From the NCBI RefSeq assembly GCF_003865135.1, contig NZ_BHZC01000001.1:9313419-9377418 (forward strand): a stretch of 64,000 nucleotides of DNA. Reading direction: 5' to 3'. The translations under genes were made by a program, and so were the position numbers. Positions within the stretch are counted from its first letter, which is position 1; every line of letters begins with the position of its first letter. This document shows positions 25,804 to 34,430 of the stretch, piece by piece. Origin of the DNA: Streptomyces chrestomyceticus JCM 4735. Its GTDB lineage: Bacteria; Actinomycetota; Actinomycetes; Streptomycetales; Streptomycetaceae. The notes beneath the pieces were generated by a model. The model had not been told where the DNA came from. It worked only from the letters and a program-made list of their open reading frames with translations, and did not search any database.

Positions 25804-26600
25804 GTGCCGGTCGCGCGGAACGAGGAGTGGGCCAGCAGGTGGTCGCGGATCTCCGCCATGCTGTGCTGCCCCTTGTGCAGCATGTTGTTGACCAGGACGT
25901 ACGTCGTGTCGCCCGCGTCGAGGGCCTCGTGCAGGTGGTCCAGGCTGCCGCAGCCGCCGGAGGCGATGACGGGCAGGCCCGAGGCGGTGGCGACGGCGTG
26001 GCACAGGTCGAGGTCGAAGCCCTGGCCGGTGCCCTCGCGGTCGACGCTGTTGGCGAGGATGGCTCCGACGTCCAGGCCGGCCAGTTGCCTGGCCACGTCG
26101 ACGGCGCCGGTGCCGGCGTCCTGCTCGCCGTCGTGGGTGTAGACACGCCACCGGCCGGGCGCGGTCCGGCGGCAGTTGATGACGCCCATCAGCCGTTCGG
26201 CCCCGAACTCCCGGACGGCTGCCTGGACGGTCTCCGGCTTCTCGATCAGGCCGGTGCTCACGGACAGCACGTCCGCGCCGGCCTCGAAGAGGCCGCCGGT
26301 GTGCAGGAGGGAGGGCAACTGCCCGTGCCCCACGGACACCAGCAGGCTGACGCCGGTCTGTTTCAGCTCACGCAGCAGCGACGGGAGGTAGTCGACGGCG
26401 TCCCACGGGTCGAAGACGTCCAGGAACACCTTCCGGGCGTTGCCCGCGGCGTACGCCGCGACGACGGACGCGACGTCGCCCGGGTCGTCGAGACCGGCGA
26501 TACGGCTCGGTTCGGTGGTCCGTCCGGCGGCCACGTCCACGCACGGGATCACGAGGTCGGCGACATGGGCGCGCTGGTCACGGAAGACGGGCTGGTTCAC
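25800..26600 (-). CDS. HisF-like TIM-barrel protein with altered catalytic Asp
   Basis: The 266-residue protein aligns by eye with HisF, the cyclase subunit of imidazole glycerol phosphate synthase. IPCVDV keeps the first catalytic Asp (Asp11), and the phosphate-binding segments NSVDREGTGQGFD and PVIASGGCG are present. The second catalytic Asp (Asp130, in IDAKR) is replaced, since the sequence reads INCRR. No HisH glutaminase is encoded nearby. It is therefore unlikely to be the histidine enzyme. It overlaps both neighbours by 4 bp, so it belongs to the NRPS redox operon. A role in building or opening a heterocycle is possible but unproven. Confidence 0.83.
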   Translation of the reverse strand: MNQPVFRDQRAHVADLVIPCVDVAAGRTTEPSRIAGLDDPGDVASVVAAYAAGNARKVFLDVFDPWDAVDYLPSLLRELKQTGVSLLVSVGHGQLPSLLHTGGLFEAGADVLSVSTGLIEKPETVQAAVREFGAERLMGVINCRRTAPGRWRVYTHDGEQDAGTGAVDVARQLAGLDVGAILANSVDREGTGQGFDLDLCHAVATASGLPVIASGGCGSLDHLHEALDAGDTTYVLVNNMLHKGQHSMAEIRDHLLAHSSFRATGT

Positions 26601-27856
26601 GGGGTTTCCTTTCCGGTGGGGCGCAGCAGGTGCGCCGGGCGGGGACTGCGGGGCGCCAGCCGGCCGGCCACTTCGGCCGCGGACGCCAGGACGCTGTCCA
26701 GGTCGTCGGACCGGGTGGCGACATGGCCGGCGAAGTACACGCCGCCGTCGCCTTGCAGGGACAGCAGCTCGGCCTGGGCGGAAAGCATCTCCGGGGTGGG
26801 TTGCAGCGTCCGGAAGGCGGTGGAGGCCAGGACGGAGCGGGGGAGCGTGTCGCGGTGCGTGAGCTGACTGACGAACAGGTCGCCTTCCGGGCGCCGCTGC
26901 CACGCGGTGGTCTCCGCCCACGGGCCGTGCACGGTGACGGTCGACGGGGACCAGTGCTCCCGCCCGGCGGGCAGGTAGCAGGGGTCGCCGTGCACGCCGT
27001 AGACCAGGTCGTTGTACGTGTACGAGGTCAGCAGCGCCCGGACCCGGCCGGCGCCCCCGAGGGAGCCGAGCACGCACCGCGCCCCTTCGGCGGGCAGGGT
27101 CAGCACCACGGCGTCCACCGCGTGCCGGGCGCCGCGCGCGTCGATCATTTCCAGGCGGCCCGCCGTACGGCGGATGCGCCGCAACGAGGTTCCGGGCAGC
27201 AGTTGGACCGACCGGCAGCGGCGGGCCAACTGCCAGGCGAGTGCCTGCATTCCGCCGCGTAGCCGGTACGTACGGGCATCGGCACCGTCGCCGGGGTCGG
27301 CGTAGAACATTCCCACGGCGCGGGCCGACAGGCGCCTGGCGTCCTGGAGCGTGCAGCCGAACACCGAGGCGGGAAGGGCGTAGACCCCCGCGTCCTTGAC
27401 GTGTCGCGGCAGGTCCCAGGGCTCCACCATCGTCTCCAGCGGGACGGTCCAGGCAAGCTCGTCCCGTTGCCAGGCGGCGGCGTGCGCGGCCAGCAGTTCC
27501 GCGGCCTCGCCCGTCGCGTCCTCGGTGGCGCGGCACGGTGCGGGCGGGCGGCCGTCGGGCGGCCCCTTCGCGCGGGTGCCGTCGCGGATGACGGTGCGGC
27601 CGGCGGGCACCTCGTCCCACTGCGTGCCGTCCAGGCCGAGAGCTTCGGCCAGGCGTGCGGTCACCCCGTCGCCGGGTACCTCCTGCACGCCGAGGTCCAG
27701 GGCGCTGGGGGTCCCGGCGACGCCGGGCGGGTGGACCGACCGCAGGTTGCCCCCGACGTCCTTACGCGCTTCGAGCACCAGCGTGTCGTGGACACCGTCC
27801 AACAGCCAGGCGGTGGCCAGTCCAGCGGCTCCCGCTCCGGCGATGCCGACCCGCAT
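26597..27856 (-). CDS. FAD-dependent amine-oxidase-like oxidoreductase
   Basis: The 419-residue protein begins with the dinucleotide motif GIAGAGAAGLATAWLL and an Glu-Ala-Arg acidic end of the second strand (LVLEARKDVGGNLRSV), the GG-doublet typical of the amine oxidase/protoporphyrinogen oxidase/phytoene desaturase group. The C-terminal FAD segment reads GGVYFAGHVATRSDDLDSVLASA. It would oxidise C-N or C-C bonds. Its stop overlaps the start of the HisF-like gene by 4 bp. It follows the TenA-like gene after 45 bp. The substrate is probably a PCP-bound or free amino-acid intermediate, which is inference. Confidence 0.82.
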   Translation of the reverse strand: MRVGIAGAGAAGLATAWLLDGVHDTLVLEARKDVGGNLRSVHPPGVAGTPSALDLGVQEVPGDGVTARLAEALGLDGTQWDEVPAGRTVIRDGTRAKGPPDGRPPAPCRATEDATGEAAELLAAHAAAWQRDELAWTVPLETMVEPWDLPRHVKDAGVYALPASVFGCTLQDARRLSARAVGMFYADPGDGADARTYRLRGGMQALAWQLARRCRSVQLLPGTSLRRIRRTAGRLEMIDARGARHAVDAVVLTLPAEGARCVLGSLGGAGRVRALLTSYTYNDLVYGVHGDPCYLPAGREHWSPSTVTVHGPWAETTAWQRRPEGDLFVSQLTHRDTLPRSVLASTAFRTLQPTPEMLSAQAELLSLQGDGGVYFAGHVATRSDDLDSVLASAAEVAGRLAPRSPRPAHLLRPTGKETP

Positions 27857-27901
27857 CCTGCCTCCTCGGTTCTTGGGTGGGGGACTGGTTGGTTCGGCCG
27901 C

Positions 27902-28567
27902 TCAGGCGGGCCCGGCGGCGGCACGCCAGAAGTCGCCGATGGACTCCTCCAGCAGCCGGGCGCAGAACACGGCGTCCTGCGGGTCGTCACCCCGGTCGAG
28001 CCCGTCCTGCACCACGTCCAGGGCCAGTTGTTCTAGGTCCTGCGACGCTTCGTCCTCGTAGTAGGTGAGGAAGGACCGCGGGGCTTCGAAGCCGGACCGC
28101 CTGATGTACCGGACCAGTTCGGCGCAGCCGGAGAAGTACACCTGCATGTCGGTGGCGGAGGCCAGCGCGAACGCTGCCTGGCTGCCCTGGGCCGCCAGCC
28201 AGCTCAGGGTGCCGTTGAACGTGTAGCCGGTGAGGTCCGCCGGCCGGTCGCTGCCGTACAGGTCGTGGAGGCCGAGTGCCTGCGCACAGTCCTGGAGTTT
28301 GGGCTGGGCGTCGTACACCAGCCTGGCGAGCTGGATGCACAGGTCCGCCGCCGGGCGGCGCGGGAACCGGGCCAGCGCCGTTCCGTACGCGCCGAGTTCG
28401 GCCAGGTGGCACTGGGCTTCCGTGCTGACCAGGCGGCGCAGCGCGTCGCCGGACAGGCGTCCGTCGGCGGCGGCGTCGAGCAGGGCGTTGCCCACCGGTT
28501 CCTTCTCACGTCGTGCGGTGAGTTCGTCGGCGAGGTCCCGGGACGTGACGGGTGATGAATCGACCAT
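27902..28567 (-). CDS. TenA/heme-oxygenase-fold protein (possible diiron oxidase)
   Basis: The 221-residue, all-helical protein resembles the TenA/THI-4/PqqC superfamily: STEAQCHLAELGAYG near residue 48-62 places Glu and His one turn apart, and YYEDEASQDLEQL and LEESIGDFW supply further acidic ligand candidates. Members include TenA thiaminases, PqqC and the heme-oxygenase-like diiron oxidases (HDOs) that desaturate, cleave or N-oxygenate amino acids in biosynthetic clusters. I cannot tell which without a structure model, since not all metal ligands are certain. It is the first gene of the minus-strand NRPS operon. Confidence 0.7.
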   Translation of the reverse strand: MVDSSPVTSRDLADELTARREKEPVGNALLDAAADGRLSGDALRRLVSTEAQCHLAELGAYGTALARFPRRPAADLCIQLARLVYDAQPKLQDCAQALGLHDLYGSDRPADLTGYTFNGTLSWLAAQGSQAAFALASATDMQVYFSGCAELVRYIRRSGFEAPRSFLTYYEDEASQDLEQLALDVVQDGLDRGDDPQDAVFCARLLEESIGDFWRAAAGPA

Positions 28568-29470
28568 GGCCGGTAATTTCCCTTCGTGACATCGGATGTT
28601 TCGCGCCGCACGGATTTACGGCGCGCGAAGATCGGAGATTTGTGCGGGTGACGGTCGCCGGTGCCGAAGAAATGTCGGACACCGGGGTCATGCCCCTTTG
28701 TTCTGTCGGGGGCTAGGGGTGGCGTACCCCTGAAAACCTTGAACACTGCATCTGATGTCTCCTTGTCCTTAAAGGAACGCAACAGCGTGCACGCGGAATG
28801 AACCCCTGCACAGGAAGCCCCCGGATTTCTGCCGCTGTGGTGCACGGGATGTCTGATGTCGAAAACGAGTCAGTGCACCGAGCGGCGCCGGACGCGTTCG
28901 CCGGGTGACGAAAGTGATCTGCCGGGCTGCTCAACGGGGCGGCCGAGGTGGAATACCGGCCAATTCCGCTCTCTGGTAACTGCCGCCGGAGTATGGCGGC
29001 TGAAAGATACCCGCGCAACGGTCGGCGTACGGGCGAAGAACTGAGTCCGCCGGGTGCTGCGGGGTCCGGGTTCTCCCTGAGGGGGCGGCAGGGATTGGCC
29101 AGGTTTCAGGTGTGTGAAAGACGCGTTGCATGGAAGGCCCTCCGTCCCGCCTGGACAACTCCCGAAACGGCTGAAGATGATGGCGGAGCAGAGCCGGAGT
29201 CTCCTCTTCCCACTCCTCCGGATCGCTCGCACCGTCCGCGGTCTTCGGGCAGCGGCGGCAGTGGCGCCGAGAAACCGCGAGCCGTGACCGGCGTGGCGAA
29301 CAACGCCGCGGCGCGCGGTCGACCGTGCCTTTCTTCCTGTCGACGCGGTCGCCCGGTGTGCCGGCAACAGTGCCGCACCGGGCGAATCGGGAGACGTCTG
29401 CTCGCCAACGTGGTGCACGCCCGGCGGAGAGTTGGAGCGCGGGCGCACCCCTCTCAGAAAGGAGACCCTC
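28568..29470. promoter_or_regulatory. 0.9-kb divergent promoter region of the NRPS locus
   Basis: No frame here looks like a gene. The longest overlapping frames are Arg/Pro-rich on both strands and recall no family. The region should carry the two operon promoters. Seen within it: AGGGGT/ACCCCT around 5 bp (28715-28731), a near-perfect TTCGCGCCG dyad at about 28600-28627, and TCCTT-A-AAGGA at 28766-28776. A very strong ribosome binding site (AAAGGAG) precedes 29471. Confidence 0.55.
28715..28731. promoter_or_regulatory. AGGGGT/ACCCCT inverted repeat
   Basis: Perfect 6-bp arms flank 5 bp (GGCGT), preceded by CT and followed by GAAAA, about 150 bp upstream of the first minus-strand NRPS gene. 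The shape suits a dimeric activator site such as those used by LuxR/response-regulator proteins, but the cognate regulator is not in this window. Confidence 0.45.
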
Positions 29471-29812
29471 ATGTCCGTCCGCATCGACGCGGCGGTCCCG
29501 GTCCCGGACCAGCACGGTCAGTTCTGGCTGCTGTACGGCAACAAGTACGTACGGATCCATTTCGCCGGCGGTGAGCCGCACGAGGACACGGTGGTACGTG
29601 GGCCGGGGACGTTCGAGGACTGGCCGAGTCTGGCGGGCTTCGACCGTATCGACGCGGTGGTGCCGGTCCCGGACCAGCACAGTCAGTTCTGGTTCCTGTC
29701 CGGTGACCGCTACGTCCGCATCCACATCGCCGACGGTGAGCCGCACCAGGACACCGTCGTGCGCGGCCCCGGATCGCTGGACGAGTGGCCGAGCCTGGCC
29801 AAGCTCCAGTAA
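29471..29812 (+). CDS. two-repeat hemopexin-like protein
   Basis: The 113-residue protein is two hemopexin-type repeats in tandem. Residues about 4-56 and 57-109 share the pattern IDA-VPVPDQH-QFW-L-G--YVRIH-A-GEPH-DTVVRGPG---WPSL with roughly 75% identity. A complete hemopexin propeller needs four blades, so two chains may pair. Known hemopexin proteins bind heme, metals, polyamines or other proteins. There is no signal peptide, so it is cytoplasmic. ATG 29471 has AAAGGAG upstream. The aminotransferase gene starts about 2 bp after its stop, so it belongs to the NRPS plus-strand operon. The ligand is unknown. Confidence 0.85.
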   Translation: MSVRIDAAVPVPDQHGQFWLLYGNKYVRIHFAGGEPHEDTVVRGPGTFEDWPSLAGFDRIDAVVPVPDQHSQFWFLSGDRYVRIHIADGEPHQDTVVRGPGSLDEWPSLAKLQ

Positions 29813-29814
29813 CC

Positions 29815-31119
29815 GTGACACACGACGGCGCCCGGAACGGGACCCTGCTCAGCCGCCACCGGAAGATCATGCCCCCGTGGATGCCGCTCTTCTACGAAGA
29901 GCCCCTGGAGATCGTGCGCGGGGACGGCTGCATGGTCACCGACTCCCGCAACAAGACGTACATGGAGTTCTACTCCGGCATCGCGACGAACACCGTGGGC
30001 TACGGCGTCCCCGGCATCGAGGAAGCGGTGCGGGAAAGGCTGCGCACCGGCGTCGTGCACACCTCGACCTTCTACCTGATCCGCGAACAGGTGGAACTGG
30101 CGGAGCGCATCGCCGACGCGTCCGGCATCCCCGACCCCGTCGTGTTCTTCACCTCCTCGGGAACCGAGGCCGTGGAGACCGCGCTGCTGCTGGCGACCCA
30201 GTACCGCGGCAGCCATCAGGTCATCGCACTGCGCTACGGCTACCACGGCCGGTCCTTCGGCTCCCTCGCCGTGACCGGCGACCGGACCTGGCAGGGCCGG
30301 GGGCTGTCCCCGCTGCGGGTCGCGTACGTGCACGGGGGCGAGCGCCGACGCGGCGCCCTTGCGGGCCTGGGGGACGAGGACTACGTACGGGCCTGTGCCA
30401 GGGACCTGGAGGAGACCATCCAGACCTGCACCCCCGAACGCACGGCAGCCATGATCGCCGAACCGGTGCAGGGCATCGCGGGCGCCGTCCCCTCGGCCCC
30501 CGGCCAACTGGCCGCCTACCAGGAGGTGCTGCGACGGTACGACATCCCGCTGATCGTCGACGAGGTCCAGACCGGGTGGGGGCGCACGGGCCGGTACTGG
30601 GGCCACCAGTGGCACGATGTCGCACCCGATGTGCTGGTCTTCGCCAAGGGCGTCGGCAACGGCTTCGCCATGGGAGGACTGGTGGGCCGCCGCGCCATCA
30701 TGTCCGCGCTCACCGCGCCTTCCATCTCCTCCTTCGGCGGGAACCCGCTGTCGCTGACCGCCGCCCTGGCCACGCTCAACCACATCGACGCCTGCGACCT
30801 GCCCGCACGCGCCGGACAGGTGGGCGCTCTGCTGCTGGACGGCCTGCGCAAGTCCCTGGCGGACGAGCCATGGGTGTGCGAGGTACGCGGGCAGGGCCTG
30901 CTGCTGGCCGTGGAGTACACCCACCCCGGCACGCTCGACCCTGCCCCGGAGATGGCCGCGAAGGTACAAGAAGAGTGCCGGGTGCTGGCGCTGCTGGTCG
31001 GCCTGGGCGGCAGCTTCGGCAACTGCCTGCGCATCATGCCGCCGCTGACCATCTCGGACGAGCAGGCCGTACAGGCCACACAGATCATCACGGCCGCGAC
31101 CCGGGAAGCCCGCGGCTGA
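29815..31119 (+). CDS. class III PLP-dependent aminotransferase
   Basis: The protein (434 residues from the GTG at 29815) has the class III features: FFTSSGTEAVETALLLA, YHGRSFGSLAVTG, the PLP-contacting LIVDEVQTGWGRTG and the Schiff-base lysine in VFAKGVGNGFAMGG. Overall it resembles AGT2/4-aminobutyrate-type omega-aminotransferases, which move amino groups between amines or amino acids and keto acids. An upstream in-frame GTG at 29785 would overlap the hemopexin gene; 29815 is preferred by position but lacks a good ribosome binding site. It lies in the NRPS operon and probably makes an amino building block or aminates an aldehyde released by the reductase domain. Confidence 0.88.
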   Translation: MTHDGARNGTLLSRHRKIMPPWMPLFYEEPLEIVRGDGCMVTDSRNKTYMEFYSGIATNTVGYGVPGIEEAVRERLRTGVVHTSTFYLIREQVELAERIADASGIPDPVVFFTSSGTEAVETALLLATQYRGSHQVIALRYGYHGRSFGSLAVTGDRTWQGRGLSPLRVAYVHGGERRRGALAGLGDEDYVRACARDLEETIQTCTPERTAAMIAEPVQGIAGAVPSAPGQLAAYQEVLRRYDIPLIVDEVQTGWGRTGRYWGHQWHDVAPDVLVFAKGVGNGFAMGGLVGRRAIMSALTAPSISSFGGNPLSLTAALATLNHIDACDLPARAGQVGALLLDGLRKSLADEPWVCEVRGQGLLLAVEYTHPGTLDPAPEMAAKVQEECRVLALLVGLGGSFGNCLRIMPPLTISDEQAVQATQIITAATREARG

Positions 31120-31186
31120 CCCCGGCACGGCCCCCGGACACCCACCGCGGTACGCGAGCGAGCCGTACGAAAGGAGAAGGCCACCG

Positions 31187-34100
31187 ATGGCAACCGGCAA
31201 CAGGAACAACGCGCCGCGGGGAAGGAAGGAACCCGGTCCGGGGCCGGGCCGGAAGGTCCCGCTGACCCCCGTCCAGTCCGCCTACCGCCTCGGCCGCGAG
31301 GACACGGCGCCGCTGGGCGGCGTGGCCTGCCACATGTACTTCGAGTTCGACGGTACGGCGGTGGACCCGGCACGGCTGCGCGACGCCGTCACCCGCCTCC
31401 AGGAGCGGCATCCGCCGCTGCGTACCGCCTTCCCCGGCTACGACGGGACCGCCACCGTGCTCGGTGCCCCCACCGCCCGTCTCCTCGTCCGGGACCTCAC
31501 CGCCATGGACGCCGAGGAGCAGGCCCGGACACTGGCCGCCATCCGTGCACAGATGTCGGGTCAGCGGCTGGACGTGGCACGCGGGCAGGTGCTCGACGTG
31601 CGGCTGACGCTGCTGTCCGGCACGGACAGCCGCCTGCACATCGACGTGGACCTGCTGGCCGCCGACCCGCCCAGCATCGGCGTCCTGCTGACCGACCTCG
31701 CCCGCCTCTACGGGGGAGCCGCCCCGCCGGTGCCGCGCTACGACGTCTCCGCCCGGCAGCGCCATGAAACCAACACCCCGCCAGACATACATCTGGGCGC
31801 CTGGCGACGGCGGCTGGACGGCCGCAGCCTGGCTCCCCCCCGCGCTGCCCCTGACCGCCGATCCGGAGACGGTGACCGGCGCGCGCTTCAGCCGGCGGGT
31901 GCTGACCGTCCCGGCCCCGCGATGGCGGCGGATGAGCGCCAGAGCGCGCGCCGAGGGCCTTGAACCGGACTCCGTCCTCTTGGCCGCCTTCGCGCACACT
32001 CTGGGCCGCTTCAGTACCCACGACAACTTCATCGTCAGTCTGCCGGAGTTCCCGTCCCCGGCGTCCCGCTCCGGTGCCGCGCCCGTGGCCGGCGACTTCA
32101 CCCGCCTGCGGCCGGTCAGTATCGACGTCTCCGGGGCCGCCACGCTCCGGGAGCTGGTGCACACCGTCGACCAGGAACGGCGTACGGCCCGCCGACAGCG
32201 GTTCGCCGCCGGGCCGGCCGGACTCAGGGAACTGGCCCGCGCACGCGGCGAAGGGCTCCCGCCCACCGGGGCCGTCTACACCAACCTGCTGGACGTGGAC
32301 CTGGTCCCGGCGTGCTTCGAGCGCTGCTTCGGTCCGCCCGTATGGATGATCACCCAGACCCCGCAGGTATGGCTGGACTGTCTGGCCGTCAAGCACTTCG
32401 GCGGTGTCTGCCTCGCCTGGGACCTGGCCGACGGCCTCTTCCCCGACGAACTCCCGGAGGCGATGACCGAGTTGGGTGGCGACCTGCTGACCGCCCTGTG
32501 CGACCAGGACTGGAACCAGCTGCCCCCGGCCCACCTGCCGGCCGCCCAACAGCAGACCCGCAACCTGGCCAACGCCACCTACCGGGCGGAGAGCGGCCAC
32601 CTGCTGCACCAGCGCTTCTTCGAACTGGCCGCCACCGACCCCGGACGCCCCGCCCTGCTCTGCGCCGAGGGCCCCGTCACCCGCGCCGCCCTCGCCGACG
32701 ACGCCCTGCGCATGGCCGCCCTGCTGCGGCACCGCGGCCTCCGCCCCGGCGAGCCGGTCGCCGTCTCCCTGGAGAGCGTGCCCGACCAGATCCGCGCGGC
32801 ACTCGCCGTCCTCGCCGCGGGAGGCTGCTACGTACCCATCGGCACCGACCAGCCCGAGCGACGCCGTACGGACATCCTCCGTATGGCCGGGGTGCGCAAG
32901 GAGATCACCGACGCGCCGGGGCCGCCGCCGCCCGCCCCGCAGCGGTCCGCCGAGCCGCGGCTTCCCGCCGAGCCGCAGCCCTCCGCCGGCCGGCTGCCCC
33001 CTGTCGAGCAACTGACCTGGCAGGACACCCAAGAGACGACACCGTTGCGCCGCCCCGTGACCACCAGTGTCTCCGCCCCTGCCTACATCATCTTCACCTC
33101 CGGCTCCACCGGCCGCCCCAAGGGCGTCGAGATCACCCACCGCTCGGCGGTCAACACCGTCGACGACATCAACCACCGCTGGGCCGTCGGCCACCACGAC
33201 CGCGGCATCGCCATCTCCGCACTCGACTTCGACCTCTCCGTCTACGAGATCTTCGGGCCGCTGGCGGCCGGGGGAGCCGTCGTCGTACCCGCCCCCGGGG
33301 AGGCCCGCGACCCACAGGCGTGGCTGCGCCTGGTCCGCGACCACCGCGTCACGGTCTGGGACTCGGTGCCGGTCCTCCTGGACGCGCTGATCACCGCCGC
33401 TGAGGACGGTCCGCCGCCGGACACGCTGCGGCTGGTGCTCACCGGCGGGGACTGGATCGGCACCGATCTGCCCGCGCGGCTGCGCGCCCTGGTGCCCGGC
33501 TGCCGCTTCGTCGCCTGCGGCGGCGCCACCGAAGCCAGCGTCTACTCCAACTACTTCGAGGCGGACGGTGCCGAGGACGACTGGCCCTCGCTGCCCTACG
33601 GGCGCCCGCTGGGCAACCAGCGCTACCGTGTCGTGGACGGCCAGGGGCGCGACTGCCCGGACTGGGTGACCGGCGAACTGTGGATCGGCGGCGTGGGAGT
33701 CGCCCGCGGCTACCGGGCCGCCCCCGAACAGACCGCCCGGCGCTTCGTCCACCACGCCGGGGCCCGCTGGTACCGCACCGGGGACCTGGGACGCTATCGG
33801 CCGGGCGCCGTCCTGGAGTTCCTGGGCCGCACCGACCACCAGGTCAAGATCAACGGGTATCGCATCGAACTCGGCGAGATCGAGGCCGCCCTCGCCTCCC
33901 ACCATCAGGTCGCCCGCGTCGTCGCCGTGGTCACCGGCCAGGGCCCGGCCCGCCGGCTGATCGCGTACCTCCTGCCCGTCGCCGACACCCTCGACCAGGC
34001 GTCCGTACGGGAACACGCCCGCACCCGGCTGCCCTCCTACGCCCGGCCCGAGCACTACTTGCTGCTGGACGAACTCCCGCTCAGCGGCAATGGCAAGGTG

Positions 34101-34430
34101 GACCGCGGACGCCTCGCTGCCTGGGCCGCCCCGGAACCCGCCCCCGTCCCCGACGAGCCACCGCGCGGCGCGGGTGAACAGGCCGTCGCGGAGGAGTGGT
34201 CGGCCGTCCTCGGCCGCGAGGTCTCCTCCCGGCACGAGCGCTTCGTCGACCTGGGCGGCGACAGCCTGCGCGCCATGCGGCTCGCCTCCGCCCTCCGCGC
34301 CCGCTTCGGCCGGCGCGTCCCTCTGCGCACGCTCCTGGAGGCATCCACGGTGGCCGCGATGGCGGAGTTGCTCGGCCGGCCACAGCAACCGGGGCGGACG
34401 GCAGCGGACGACGGGACGGCGGACGGATGA
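31187..34430 (+). CDS. NRPS Cy-A-PCP heterocyclisation module (one frameshift)
   Basis: The gene encodes a heterocyclisation (Cy) domain (about residues 25-440): LTPVQSAYRLGRE, the Cy motif DLLAADPPS replacing HHxxxDG, and QTPQVWLDC. An adenylation domain (about 460-970) follows with FTSGSTGRPKG, LDFDLSVYEIFG, GGATEAS, ELWIGG, YRTGD and GNGKVDR, and then a carrier protein with Ser in DLGGDSLRAM. Cy domains condense and cyclise Cys, Ser or Thr into azolines. My manual pocket reading, D-L-Y-D-L-G-C-V-Y-K, resembles Cys codes but differs at several positions. The frame breaks in a run of seven C at 31835-31841; removing one C restores a 1080-residue protein. AAGGAG precedes the ATG. Confidence 0.9.

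Noticed and set aside
25800..26600. Annotation as the histidine biosynthesis gene hisF.
   Set aside because: Second catalytic Asp is Asn, no other his gene is near, and it is translationally coupled to NRPS tailoring genes.
28931..29821. Open frames of about 200-300 codons on both strands of the 0.9-kb NRPS spacer.
   Set aside because: The frames overlap each other and the hemopexin gene, lack plausible ribosome binding sites and recall no family; the part resembling hemopexin is only its antisense.
31497..34388. A 963-codon minus-strand frame opposite the Cy-A-PCP gene.
   Set aside because: Shadow frame with Gly/Val/Arg-rich translation and no domain, against a complete NRPS module on the plus strand.
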